Assembly: GCA_964614345.1 (NCBI GenBank)
Contig: CAZTLP010000010.1
Location: forward strand, 1 to 40,754
Direction: 5' to 3'
DNA: 40,754 nt
Source: AEGEAN-183 sp964614345
Lineage (GTDB): Bacteria > Pseudomonadota > Gammaproteobacteria > Magnimaribacterales > Magnimaribacteraceae
Shown in pieces: positions 14,976-23,612 of the stretch (its first letter is position 1; the number at the start of each line of letters is the position of its first letter). Position numbers and translations under genes: made by a program. Under the pieces are notes generated by a model. The model did no database searches. It had not been told where the DNA came from and worked only from the letters and a program-made list of their open reading frames with translations.

Positions 14976-15131
14976 TTAAAAAATCATAACCATTAAAATG
15001 TAGAAGACTATGACTACTCCCCAAATCCCTGCCAATAGTCCTAACCTGCTTCCTAATTTTTCACCTCTGGAATATTGCCAAAGAAGAAACAGAATCGTAA
15101 GAAAGAATAAATATATTATTACACCTAACAA
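14976..15131 (-). CDS. 51-residue two-helix membrane protein of unknown function
   Basis: A small open frame in the only spacer above 200 bp in this region. It begins with TTG (15131) with GGAGAG nine bases upstream and a stop codon just before, and ends with TAA (14978-14976), which itself overlaps the SD of the acyl-CoA synthetase. The product has two hydrophobic segments (about 2-18, rich in Ile/Leu/Phe; about 31-51) joined by a charged turn WQYSRGEKLGSRLG (18-31). The segment design, SD and tight spacing argue that it is real and the first gene of the acyl-CoA synthetase operon. I do not recognise the family; it could be a small partner or tether for the enzymes, or an independent stress peptide. 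Confidence 0.6.
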   Translation of the reverse strand: MLGVIIYLFFLTILFLLWQYSRGEKLGSRLGLLAGIWGVVIVFYILMVMIF

Positions 15132-15144
15132 GAGCCTCTCTCCT

Positions 15145-15150
15145 TATAAT
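15145..15150 (+). promoter_or_regulatory. candidate -10 of rnr promoter
   Basis: A perfect TATAAT on the plus strand, about 69 bp before the rnr ATG; the -35 region is poor (TTACAC at a 20-bp spacing). It lies within the first bases upstream of the small membrane-protein gene on the other strand, so the two units diverge here. Confidence 0.35.
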
Positions 15151-15218
15151 TGCTTAAGAGAAACATATCATTAAGTTGAATAAAATAAAAACCCAAAATC
15201 TAAATAGAAACCTTGGCT

Positions 15219-17201
15219 ATGGCTCATAAGAGTTCAAAAAGAAAGAAAAGACTTAGAAGAAGTAATAAATCTAGGTCTCAGATTGTTGGAATTCTTAAAA
15301 AGACTAAAAGCAATAGATATCGAGTAATAGATTCTTACTCTGAAGAATCCTACAAAATATCTGTAAGAGAATTACGCAAAGCCTTTGTTGGTGACAAGGT
15401 TCAATGCTCTTTGACTTCTAAACGTTGGGCACAAATAGAAAAAGTCTTGGAATCCAATACAACGACTTTCATAGGCAAGCTTGAAAGGTTTGGTAAAAGT
15501 TACAAGGCCTTACCTTTAGATTCTGGAAGACACAATTACGTAAATATTAAAGGAAAGGTTCCTAACGCAATCAAGATTTCTAATCTAGTTAAGATAAAAA
15601 TTACGCAACAACCCACCAACAGATCTTCAGCTAAAGGATTCATCGAAGAAGTGTTGGACAACAAAAATCCAGAGACTGCAGCTAACGAAATTGCTATATC
15701 CAGATTTAATCTAAGAAATACTTGGAATAAAAATATAATAAATGAAGTCAAAAAAATACAAAGATTGGACCCCCTTCCATCTAGTACGAGGAGAGATTTA
15801 TCTTCCCTTTCCTTCGTAACAATTGATGGAAAAAATGCTAAAGACTTTGATGATGCAGTTTACGCTGAAGAAACTACGAAAGGGGGCTACAACTTATATG
15901 TTGCTATTGCTGACGTAAGTCACTTTGTTTCGATTGATAGCTTTATAGACCAGGAAGCAAGAAATAGAGGCACCTCCATTTACTTTACAAACAAAGTAAT
16001 TCCCATGTTACCAGGAGAATTAAGCAATAAATTGTGTTCTTTAAGGCCTAATGAGAAGAAAGCATGTTTAGTTTGCAAAGTGGAACTCGACAGTAAAGGA
16101 AAGATAAATGCAGCCACTTTCTTTGAAGCAATAATTGAATCAAAAGCCAGACTTACTTACGAAGAAACCGGTAATTATTTTGAAAAGGATGATTACCCCC
16201 CTCACCTTTTACCTTGCCTCAGACCGCTCAAGAATATTTACGATCTACTAAAAAAACAGAAAATCTCTAGATGTGCTCTTGAACTTGAAATTCCTGATTA
16301 TTTACCAAAGTTTAAGAATAATGAGATTCAGAAATTTATTAAGGGTAAACGGAATATAGCCCATCAAGTGATTGAAGAATGCATGCTGATGGCAAATATT
16401 AGTGCAGCTCAACTTCTACTGAACTCTGAAATTCCTTCTATCTACAGAATACATCCTAAACCCGATGCAATTAGCATTAATCACCTCGAGATGTTTGTAA
16501 GGTCTAGAAGCATCAACATAAAGATCAAACCTGAAGCTAAAGTAGAAGACTTTTATAAATTAATAGAACTAGCTTCAGGCAGAAAAGATTTAGAGGCAAT
16601 CCATATGCAAATCCTTCAATCTTTAACTCTTGCTTCTTATAGCGAAGAATCATCAGGACACTTTGCCTTAGCTTTTAAGGCCTATACACATTTCACCTCA
16701 CCAATTCGTAGATATCCAGATTTAATGGTTCATAGGGCTATTAAAGAACTTATACATCAAAGCAATAAAGAAGAGCTTAAAGTTAGAGAGGTAAAAAGAA
16801 CAAAACACAATGAAAAAAATTACCCCTTTAATTTACAAGCGGTAAAAGAAATAGCAGAGCAATCATCAGTAAAAGAGCGTGAAGCTGAAAAAGCAACTCG
16901 TGATGCCATAAACACTCTAAAGTGTGAATTAGCAGCTAGACATAGACAAAGATCTTTTAAAGGGACCATAACTGGAATAACAAATTTCGGTATTTTTATT
17001 CTTCTACAAGATTTAGGAATTGAAGGACTTTGTCATATAAAGAACCTTCCAAAGAATGATTATTTTGTTTTTGACCAAGTGACTAAGAGTTTGAAAGGAA
17101 AATCTTCAGGTAAAGGGTACTTTCTGGGAGATCCAGTCTCAGCTAGAATCAGGGAAGTTGATATTTCTATGCAAAGAATAGATCTGGATATTACCAAATG
17201 A
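15219..17201 (+). CDS. rnr: ribonuclease R (RNB family 3'-5' exoribonuclease), short form
   Basis: Processive hydrolytic exoribonuclease that degrades structured RNA and takes part in rRNA quality control. From the ATG at 15219 it has 660 residues (a TTG two codons earlier is an alternative); E. coli RNase R has 813. A basic N-terminus is followed by two cold-shock-like domains (about 20-75 and 83-145), the RNB domain with IDGKNAKDFDDA carrying the catalytic Asp set (D205, D211, D213, D214 in the longer numbering), THFTSPIRRYPDLMVHRAI, and one S1 domain (FKGTITGITNFGIFI). The N-terminal helix-turn-helix and the Lys-rich tail of E. coli are missing. RNase II is the alternative, but the synteny with rlmB (ATGA overlap) identifies rnr. 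Confidence 0.93.
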   Translation: MAHKSSKRKKRLRRSNKSRSQIVGILKKTKSNRYRVIDSYSEESYKISVRELRKAFVGDKVQCSLTSKRWAQIEKVLESNTTTFIGKLERFGKSYKALPLDSGRHNYVNIKGKVPNAIKISNLVKIKITQQPTNRSSAKGFIEEVLDNKNPETAANEIAISRFNLRNTWNKNIINEVKKIQRLDPLPSSTRRDLSSLSFVTIDGKNAKDFDDAVYAEETTKGGYNLYVAIADVSHFVSIDSFIDQEARNRGTSIYFTNKVIPMLPGELSNKLCSLRPNEKKACLVCKVELDSKGKINAATFFEAIIESKARLTYEETGNYFEKDDYPPHLLPCLRPLKNIYDLLKKQKISRCALELEIPDYLPKFKNNEIQKFIKGKRNIAHQVIEECMLMANISAAQLLLNSEIPSIYRIHPKPDAISINHLEMFVRSRSINIKIKPEAKVEDFYKLIELASGRKDLEAIHMQILQSLTLASYSEESSGHFALAFKAYTHFTSPIRRYPDLMVHRAIKELIHQSNKEELKVREVKRTKHNEKNYPFNLQAVKEIAEQSSVKEREAEKATRDAINTLKCELAARHRQRSFKGTITGITNFGIFILLQDLGIEGLCHIKNLPKNDYFVFDQVTKSLKGKSSGKGYFLGDPVSARIREVDISMQRIDLDITK

Positions 17202-17950
17202 AAATAAACAAGAACCAAGAAATTATTTGTGGCATCAATGTCATCGAAACTATTTTAGATTTAAGACCAGGAAGTGCAAAAACACTTTTTGTATTGGATT
17301 CAAAATCTAACTCTAGAATAAATAAGATTCTTTCTGCGGCTAAAACCAGTCAAATAGAGGTCTCGTTAAAAACTAAGGATTTCTTTTCAGAGTACTTTGA
17401 AGATCAAAATCATCAAGGCTTAGCTCTTTTATGCAATAAAAGAATTGAAGAACAAGAATCATTCTTAGATAACTTGCTCGAAAAAGAGTCTTTGCTGTTA
17501 CTTATTCTCGACCATATTACTGATCCACATAATGTCGGGGCTTGCTTAAGAAGTGCAGCAGCTGCAAATGTAGATGCTGTGATTGTTCCTAAAGATAGGT
17601 CCTGCCATTTGACTCCTACGGTGAGAAAAGTTTCTTCCGGTGGTTCTGAACTTGTACCGTTTGTAGTTGTCACAAATTTAGTTAGAACTATAAAGAAAAT
17701 GAAGCTATCGAATGTGAATATTGTAGGTGCTGAGAAGAATGGAGAGATGGATTACAAAGAAATAGTTCTGGAAAAGAAGAATGCTTTGATAATTGGTTCA
17801 GAAGATAAAGGGCTAAAGAAACTGACAGCAGAAAATTGTGACACTTTGATAAGAGTTGACTTACCAGGAAGCGTGGAAAGCTTAAACGCTTCTGTTGCCT
17901 GCGGCATTTTATTGTTTGAATTTGTTAGTAAATCTGAAAATTTTATTTAG
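17198..17950 (+). CDS. rlmB: 23S rRNA (guanosine-2'-O-)-methyltransferase RlmB
   Basis: SPOUT (TrmH/SpoU) enzyme that methylates G2251 in the 23S P loop using SAM. The 250 residues match the family (243 in E. coli). Motif 1: ILDHITDPHNVGACLRSA (103-120; N112, R118). Motif 2: IIGSEDKGLK (about 199-208). Motif 3: VDLPGSVESLNASVACG, which forms the trefoil knot and SAM pocket. An N-terminal L30e-like substrate domain (GINVIETIL) precedes it. Overlaps the rnr stop by four bases (ATGA), the classical rnr–rlmB pair. Confidence 0.95.
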   Translation: MKINKNQEIICGINVIETILDLRPGSAKTLFVLDSKSNSRINKILSAAKTSQIEVSLKTKDFFSEYFEDQNHQGLALLCNKRIEEQESFLDNLLEKESLLLLILDHITDPHNVGACLRSAAAANVDAVIVPKDRSCHLTPTVRKVSSGGSELVPFVVVTNLVRTIKKMKLSNVNIVGAEKNGEMDYKEIVLEKKNALIIGSEDKGLKKLTAENCDTLIRVDLPGSVESLNASVACGILLFEFVSKSENFI

Positions 17951-17953
17951 AAT
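17948..17953 (+). promoter_or_regulatory. TANNNT -10-like element six bases before lpxC
   Basis: TAGAAT, six bases (ACATCG), then the lpxC ATG at 17960; no SD is present. The T-A-G is also the rlmB stop codon. This fits the leaderless arrangement seen at 9636-9683, 24209-24217 and 35617-35622. No clear -35. Confidence 0.35.
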
Positions 17954-17959
17954 ACATCG

Positions 17960-18883
17960 ATGCTGGCACAAAGAACCCTTACAAATTCTATAAAAGCATT
18001 CGGGGTTGGTCTTCATAGTGGCGATCCTATTTCTTTAGAACTAAAACCCGCCCCACCAGATACTGGAATTATTTTTGTAAGAACAGACCTAAATCCTTCC
18101 GTAGAAATAAAAGCCAGAGCTGAAAATGTTGGAGATACAACTCTTAGTACCACTCTTTGTAATGGCGATATAAAAATATCCACGGTTGAGCATCTACTTT
18201 CGGCCATGGCTGGATTGGGAATTGATAATGCTTATGTGGAAGTGAATGCAGCAGAAATACCGATTATGGATGGAAGCGCAGGACCATTTGTTTTTTTAAT
18301 TCAATCCGCAGGAATAGATGAACAAGAAAAACCAAAAAAGTTTATACGCATCAAAGAGAAAGTAAGGGTTGAATTTAATAACGACACCTGGGCTGAAGTA
18401 TCCCCGTTTGATGGCTTCAAAGTAACCTTCACCATGATTTATAACCACCCAGTTCATAAAAAACACACCAACGTAGCATCCGTTAATTTCAATAGCACAT
18501 CTTTTGTTAAGGAAGTTTCAAGAGCTAGAACTTTTGGTCTAATGAAAGATATGGAAATGCTGAATGAAGAAAATCTAGCTCTAGGTGCGAGTATGAAAAA
18601 TGCCATTGCGATTGGAGATGATGAAATTCTTAACGAAGAAGGTATAAGGTTTGAAGATGAAATGGTTAAACATAAAATTCTGGATGTAATCGGAGATTTA
18701 TATTTACTGGGTCATAACTTAGTGGGTTCTTTTGAGGGCTATAAATCTGGTCATACAGTTAATAATGCTCTTTTGAGAGAATTAATTTCTAAACCTGAGG
18801 CTTGGGAAATCCTTTCTTATGAAGACCCTAAAAGTTCACCAATAACCTATTTAGACCCGATAATAGACCCCAGTCTTGGATAA
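17960..18883 (+). CDS. lpxC: UDP-3-O-acyl-N-acetylglucosamine deacetylase
   Basis: Zinc enzyme for the first committed step of lipid A synthesis, hence proof of a Gram-negative outer membrane with LPS. 307 residues (E. coli 305). Start LAQRTLTNSIKAFGVGLHSG is canonical. Zinc ligands H78 (TVEHLL), H238 and D242 (MVKHKILDVIGD), general base E77 and H265 (SGHTVNN) are intact, as is SRARTFG (187-193). In E. coli the LpxC level is set by FtsH through its C-terminal residues; the tail here (PIIDPSLG) differs. It stands 9 bp after rlmB and 64 bp before secA, with no secM between. Confidence 0.97.
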   Translation: MLAQRTLTNSIKAFGVGLHSGDPISLELKPAPPDTGIIFVRTDLNPSVEIKARAENVGDTTLSTTLCNGDIKISTVEHLLSAMAGLGIDNAYVEVNAAEIPIMDGSAGPFVFLIQSAGIDEQEKPKKFIRIKEKVRVEFNNDTWAEVSPFDGFKVTFTMIYNHPVHKKHTNVASVNFNSTSFVKEVSRARTFGLMKDMEMLNEENLALGASMKNAIAIGDDEILNEEGIRFEDEMVKHKILDVIGDLYLLGHNLVGSFEGYKSGHTVNNALLRELISKPEAWEILSYEDPKSSPITYLDPIIDPSLG

Positions 18884-18947
18884 TTTCTGATCCTTATTCG
18901 GAAAATAATCCTTACAAGTTGTAAAATTTGCCTGAGAATTTAGATTA

Positions 18948-21650
18948 ATGAATATTTTTGGAAAAATTTTTGGTTCTAAAGCAGCCAAGAAACTAAGGAG
19001 AATTGAACCCTTAGTTAAATCTATTAATAAATTAGAAGAGAATTTTTCTTCTTTAAGTGATTCTGAACTCGTAAACCTGAGAGAAGATTTTATTAGAAGA
19101 TATCAGTCTGAAGAAAGTCTAGATGATTTACTATCGGAGGCCTTTGCTGTCACTAGAGAAGTTGCGAAAAGAAAGCTTAATCTTCGTCATTTCGATTGCC
19201 AATTATTAGGTGGAATAGCTTTACATAATTGTCAAATTGCTGAAATGGCTACTGGTGAAGGAAAAACTTTAGTGGCTACTCTTCCTGCTTATCTCAATTC
19301 TTTTACAGAAAGGAAAGTTGTATTAGTAACTGTAAACGATTATTTGGCTAAACGAGACGCGGAGTGGATGAAACCAATTTATGAAGGTCTAGGCATGAAA
19401 GTAGCTTTTGTCGTATCGGGGCAAAGCATGGAAGAAAGGAAAGCCGCATATGAAGCAGATGTTATCTACGCAACCAACAATGAACTGGGTTTTGATTTTT
19501 TGAGAAATAATATGGCTATAAGTCAAGAAGAAAGAGTTATGACAGACTTTTACTTTGCAATTGTTGATGAAGTGGATTCAATTCTAATCGATGAAGCTAG
19601 AACCCCACTAGTTATCTCAGGGGCAGCAGAAGATACATCCCAAGTATATAAACAAATATCTAGATTTATCCCCGAACTAAACCAGCAAGAAGTCTCAGAG
19701 GATGAAGAAGGCAACAGAGTGATTAAAGAAGAAGGTCATTTTTTAATCGACGAGAAATCTAGACAAGTCGAGTTAACTGAATTGGGTCATGATCATGTAG
19801 AAAAGTTATTGCAATCTGCTGACATGCTAAATGAACAAAAAAGTCTTTACTCATCAGCTAACTTGAGACTTCTTCACTACATTCAGTCTTCGCTAAGAGC
19901 GCATTTCTTATTCCAAAAGGATGTAGATTATTTAGTTCAAGAGAACCAGATAGTTCTGATAGACGACAACACAGGCAGAGCCATGCCTGGAAGACGATTG
20001 GGAGATGGACTTCATCAAGCGATTGAACAAAAAGAAGGTGTTCCTATTCAAATGGAAAGTCAGACTTTAGCGTCGTGCACCTTTCAGAACTATTTTAGGC
20101 AGTACGAAAAATTAGCTGGAATGACTGGAACTGCGAGTACGGAGTCTCAGGAATTCATGGAAATATATAACCTTTCAGTTCTTGAAATCCCCACTAACCA
20201 ACCAATGATAAGAGAAGACAATAATGACGTAGTCTATCTAACTGAAAAAGAAAAGTTTGAGGCCGTTGTCAAAGAAATAGAGGAATACAAGAATAAGGGA
20301 AATCCTGTGTTAGTGGGTACTGCTTCTTTAGAAAGTTCAGAAATTGTTTCAGACCTTTTAAAACAAAAAAATATCAATCATCAAGTTTTAAATGCCAAAA
20401 ATCATGCCAGAGAAGCTGAAATAATAGCCCAAGCGGGTCAGTCTGGAGTTGTAACGATAGCCACTAATATGGCTGGAAGAGGAACAGATATTGTTTTAGG
20501 AGGTAACTGGGAAGCAGAGCTTGGAAAGCAAGAAGACGGGAATAACATTTCCCAAGAAAAAATATATGCAGATTGGCAAGAAAGAAACACGAAGGTAATT
20601 GATTGTGGTGGTTTGCATGTTATAGGAACCGAAAGAAACGAATCTAGAAGAATAGATAATCAATTAAGGGGAAGGTCTGGAAGACAGGGTGATCCTGGGT
20701 CATCTAAATTCTATCTCTCCTTAGAAGACTCCTTAATGAGAATCTTTGCTTCTGACCAAGTAAAGAACATGATGCAAGGTTTGGGGCTAGAAGATGGTGA
20801 AGCAATAGAGCATAGAATGCTTAGTGGAGCTATTCAAAGAGCTCAGAAACGAGTAGAAGGCAGGAACTTTGATATAAGAAAATTACTTCTTGAATACGAT
20901 GATATGGCTAATGAACAGAGACAGATAATTTATTCACAAAGAGATTCTGTACTAGAAGCTGAAGAAATAAGTGAATTGCTAGACTCCATGAGACAAACCG
21001 TAATTGAAAATGAGATTAATCACTTCATTCCTGAACAAGCTCCTGTTCAGCAGTGGGATATCAAAGGATTGGAGGCATCAGTCCATAATATCTTTGGTCT
21101 TCTGATTCCTTTACAGAACTGGTTAGAAGGCGATTCCAATTTAAATGAACAGGATATTAGCGAAAAAATATATTCTGCAGCTACGACGAACTACAGGGCC
21201 AAAGGAGAAAGCATTGGTCCAGTTATGAAAGATTTTGAAAAACAAATTCTTCTTCAAATAATTGATAATGCTTGGAAAGATCATTTAGGAGCAGTTGATT
21301 ACTTAAGGCAAGGAATTGGTTTGAGAGGTTATGGGAGCAGGAATCCAAAGTTGGAATTCAGAAAAGAATCTTTCGCCTTATTTGAAGAGTTACTTGGAAA
21401 TATCAGAGTAGAGGCAACAAGATTTTTAGCAAGGGTAGAAATAGAAGTTGATACGCCAGAAGAACTAGAGAGAATCCAGAAATTAGGGAAAAAGAAGACA
21501 GTGGAGCATCAAAATTCAGAATCTGCATTTAGCTCTGAAGAAGTTGAAAATAAATCCCAAGCGCAGAGCCCTCAGCCTCAAGAACAAGGGAATAGAAGAC
21601 TCAGAAGATATGAAGCCAAGATGGCTAGAAAAAAACCTAACAAGAAATAA
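18948..21650 (+). CDS. secA: preprotein translocase ATPase SecA, without zinc-binding tail
   Basis: Motor that drives unfolded preproteins through SecYEG. 900 residues. Walker A TGEGKT (102-107), DEVDSILIDEARTPL (NBD1), the preprotein cross-linking region, NMAGRGTDIVLGG (about 507-519), RGRSGRQGDPGSSKFYLSLED and the helical scaffold/wing domains are complete. The usual C-terminal CxCxSGxxxxxCH zinc motif, which binds SecB and lipids, is absent; the protein ends in a linker and the basic tail RRLRRYEAKMARKKPNKK. The frame is closed by a normal stop, so this looks natural. No SD precedes the ATG. A TAAAAT at 18922-18927 may be its -10. secM is missing. Confidence 0.97.
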   Translation: MNIFGKIFGSKAAKKLRRIEPLVKSINKLEENFSSLSDSELVNLREDFIRRYQSEESLDDLLSEAFAVTREVAKRKLNLRHFDCQLLGGIALHNCQIAEMATGEGKTLVATLPAYLNSFTERKVVLVTVNDYLAKRDAEWMKPIYEGLGMKVAFVVSGQSMEERKAAYEADVIYATNNELGFDFLRNNMAISQEERVMTDFYFAIVDEVDSILIDEARTPLVISGAAEDTSQVYKQISRFIPELNQQEVSEDEEGNRVIKEEGHFLIDEKSRQVELTELGHDHVEKLLQSADMLNEQKSLYSSANLRLLHYIQSSLRAHFLFQKDVDYLVQENQIVLIDDNTGRAMPGRRLGDGLHQAIEQKEGVPIQMESQTLASCTFQNYFRQYEKLAGMTGTASTESQEFMEIYNLSVLEIPTNQPMIREDNNDVVYLTEKEKFEAVVKEIEEYKNKGNPVLVGTASLESSEIVSDLLKQKNINHQVLNAKNHAREAEIIAQAGQSGVVTIATNMAGRGTDIVLGGNWEAELGKQEDGNNISQEKIYADWQERNTKVIDCGGLHVIGTERNESRRIDNQLRGRSGRQGDPGSSKFYLSLEDSLMRIFASDQVKNMMQGLGLEDGEAIEHRMLSGAIQRAQKRVEGRNFDIRKLLLEYDDMANEQRQIIYSQRDSVLEAEEISELLDSMRQTVIENEINHFIPEQAPVQQWDIKGLEASVHNIFGLLIPLQNWLEGDSNLNEQDISEKIYSAATTNYRAKGESIGPVMKDFEKQILLQIIDNAWKDHLGAVDYLRQGIGLRGYGSRNPKLEFRKESFALFEELLGNIRVEATRFLARVEIEVDTPEELERIQKLGKKKTVEHQNSESAFSSEEVENKSQAQSPQPQEQGNRRLRRYEAKMARKKPNKK

Positions 21651-21661
21651 AACTTAGACTT

Positions 21662-22858
21662 ATGGCAACTATACATAATATAGAAGGTGTTGAATTGTCT
21701 AGTGCCTCAAGTAATTCTCGTTATGGTACAAGAGATGATAGTGTTGTTATAAAACTACAAGATAAAGCCAAAATTAGTTGTAAATTTACAAGCAATGCCT
21801 TCCAAGCTGCACCTGTAATAATAGCCAAGAAGCATCTTCTGAATGGAAGCAATAAAGAAAAGATTCTATTAATCAACGCGGGAAACGCTAACGCAGGTAA
21901 TGGTAAATCAGGAGAGCAGGATGCACTTAAATGCTGTAAAGAACTTTCAGAGTTTGCAGATCTAAACACAGAAGATGTATTACCTTTTTCTACTGGTGTT
22001 ATAGGCGAGCCCCTTAGTACAGAACAACATATAACAGCATTTAAAAAAGCTTACAGTTCTTTAAAGCCTTCAAATTGGAGAAAAGTAGCCAAGGCTATAT
22101 TAACAACTGATACTAAAATTAAGCTTATTTCTAAAACTTTAGTTAAGGGGAAAAAGAGCATAAACATCACTGGTTTTGCAAAAGGATCCGGAATGATAAG
22201 ACCAGACTTTGCCACTCTCTTGAACTTTGTATTTACCGATGCAGATATAAACCAATCTCTTCTAGATAAATTACACAATGAAGCTCTATCAGAAAGCTTC
22301 GAACGAATTACTGTAGACGGAGATACTTCACCAAATGATTCCTCAGTATTAGTAGCGACAGGTAAATCAGGCATCAAATTAAGAAGTAAGTCGAAAGAAA
22401 TGAAAAGCTTTAAAAAAGAGTTAGTTAAATTATTCCAGTCTTTAGCCCAAGACATTATTAAAGATGCCGAAGGGGCAAAGAAGGAAATTGTGATCAATGT
22501 AGAAAAAGCTAAAAATAAGGCTGTGGCTAGAGAAGTGGCTTTCACAATCGCTCAATCCCCTTTAGTAAAGACAGCAATGTACGGAAACGACGCCAACTGG
22601 GGAAGAATTTTGGCTGCTGTTGGAAGAGCTGATGGTATTTCTGATATCTCAAAAGTCTCGATTAAATTAAACGGTACTCCCTTGGTTACTCGAGGTTCTA
22701 GAGATCCTAAGCACAATGAATCGAAGGCTTCAAAGTCTGTAAAGTCTAAGAAAATAGTAATTAGAGTTATCTTAAATGAAGGTAAAGATAGCTTTACTGT
22801 ACTCACTTCAGATCTGTCTGAAGATTATGTTTTGATTAACAGTGACTACAGAAGTTAG
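21662..22858 (+). CDS. argJ: bifunctional glutamate N-acetyltransferase/amino-acid acetyltransferase ArgJ
   Basis: Recycles the acetyl group from N-acetylornithine to glutamate and can also make N-acetylglutamate from acetyl-CoA in the arginine pathway. The autocatalytic cleavage site is clear: KGSGMIRPDFATLLNF, with nucleophile T185 after A184; the precursor splits into alpha and beta chains. TTDT (148-151), INAGNANAGNG (71-81) and VDGDTSPNDS (about 218-227) also fit. 398 residues, normal length. A region about 345-365 has many Lys/Ser residues and looks like an insertion. Eleven bases after secA, no SD. Confidence 0.93.
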   Translation: MATIHNIEGVELSSASSNSRYGTRDDSVVIKLQDKAKISCKFTSNAFQAAPVIIAKKHLLNGSNKEKILLINAGNANAGNGKSGEQDALKCCKELSEFADLNTEDVLPFSTGVIGEPLSTEQHITAFKKAYSSLKPSNWRKVAKAILTTDTKIKLISKTLVKGKKSINITGFAKGSGMIRPDFATLLNFVFTDADINQSLLDKLHNEALSESFERITVDGDTSPNDSSVLVATGKSGIKLRSKSKEMKSFKKELVKLFQSLAQDIIKDAEGAKKEIVINVEKAKNKAVAREVAFTIAQSPLVKTAMYGNDANWGRILAAVGRADGISDISKVSIKLNGTPLVTRGSRDPKHNESKASKSVKSKKIVIRVILNEGKDSFTVLTSDLSEDYVLINSDYRS

Positions 22859-22860
22859 GA

Positions 22861-23424
22861 ATGGACCTACCTAAAATCTATCCCATTACACCTGAAACAG
22901 AAACTTTCGAAAAACTTCTTACTCAAATTACATCATTAGCTTCAAATAACCTTTCCGTATTCCAGTACCGACGAAAGAATCTTGATGAATCCCAAGTTAA
23001 GCAGGAGCTAGATTTATTAGAACCAATTATTTCCGAATTCAATATCTCGCTCATAATCAATTCTTATCATGGGAGTAGCTTAAAAAGTAAATTTTCTGGG
23101 TTACATCTAAACGGCATAGATTTAAAACATTCAAAAGGAAGGCCAGTGGAAAAGAATAAATTTTTTGGTATTTCTTGTCATAATGAAGAAGATATTAAGA
23201 AAGCAGAATTTTTAGAAGCGGATTACATATTTCTATCCCCTGTAAATAAAACTTCCTCGCATCAAAATCAAAACCCCTTGGGCTGGAAGCAATTCTCTGT
23301 GTTAGCTCAAGAAACTAAACTACCAGTCTATGCATTGGGCGGATTAGGAAAAGAGGACTTATCAGAGGCAGAAAAAAATGACGCTTATGGTATTGCTGGA
23401 ATAAGTAAATTTTGGTCGTACTAA
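22861..23424 (+). CDS. ThiE/TenI-like domain protein in the mutT position
   Basis: A 187-residue TIM barrel of the thiamine-phosphate synthase/TenI group. FQYRRKNLDE stands for the ThiE QxREK block, LIINSYHGS for LIINDR (the Asp-Arg pair is lost), GLHLNG, ISCHNEEDI, DYIFLSPVNKTSSH and PVYALGGL. The missing Asp argues against true thiamine phosphate synthase. In E. coli the gene order is lpxC–secM–secA–mutT–yacG; in many gammaproteobacteria MutT there is fused to just such a TenI-like domain. Here only the second half survives; no Nudix box (GX5EX7REUXEEXGU) is present. It starts 2 bp after argJ (SD AGGA) and its stop overlaps yacG's stop (tail to tail). Confidence 0.8.
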   Translation: MDLPKIYPITPETETFEKLLTQITSLASNNLSVFQYRRKNLDESQVKQELDLLEPIISEFNISLIINSYHGSSLKSKFSGLHLNGIDLKHSKGRPVEKNKFFGISCHNEEDIKKAEFLEADYIFLSPVNKTSSHQNQNPLGWKQFSVLAQETKLPVYALGGLGKEDLSEAEKNDAYGIAGISKFWSY

Positions 23425-23612
23425 TGCTTTGTAATTTCCTCTAAATCTTCTTCAGAATCAAATAGAGAACTCCCAGCAATCCTGTTTCTTTCGCTAGCCC
23501 AGGATCCTAGATCTAAAAGTTGACATCTCTTTGAACAGAAAGGTTTGTAAGCATTAGCCTCTTTCCACTCAACTGAAGTTTTGCATTGCGGACAATTAAC
23601 TTTTTTTTTCAT
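23421..23612 (-). CDS. yacG: DNA gyrase inhibitor/zinc-binding protein YacG
   Basis: A 63-residue zinc-ribbon protein. Zinc ligands C7, C10, C26 and C30 (CPQC...CSKRC) are followed by LLDLGSWASERNRIAG, diagnostic for the family. In E. coli YacG binds GyrB and blocks gyrase. It overlaps coaE by four bases (ATGA) and converges on the ThiE-like gene with overlapping stop codons (23421-23424). Confidence 0.95.
   Translation of the reverse strand: MKKKVNCPQCKTSVEWKEANAYKPFCSKRCQLLDLGSWASERNRIAGSSLFDSEEDLEEITKH

Noticed and set aside
22051..22545. 164-codon frame antisense to argJ
   Set aside because: Lies entirely opposite a conserved enzyme and shows no domain; a product of codon bias.
22861..23424. 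True thiamine phosphate synthase (thiE)
   Set aside because: The LIINDR Asp-Arg is lost and the location is that of the MutT–TenI fusion, not a thi operon.
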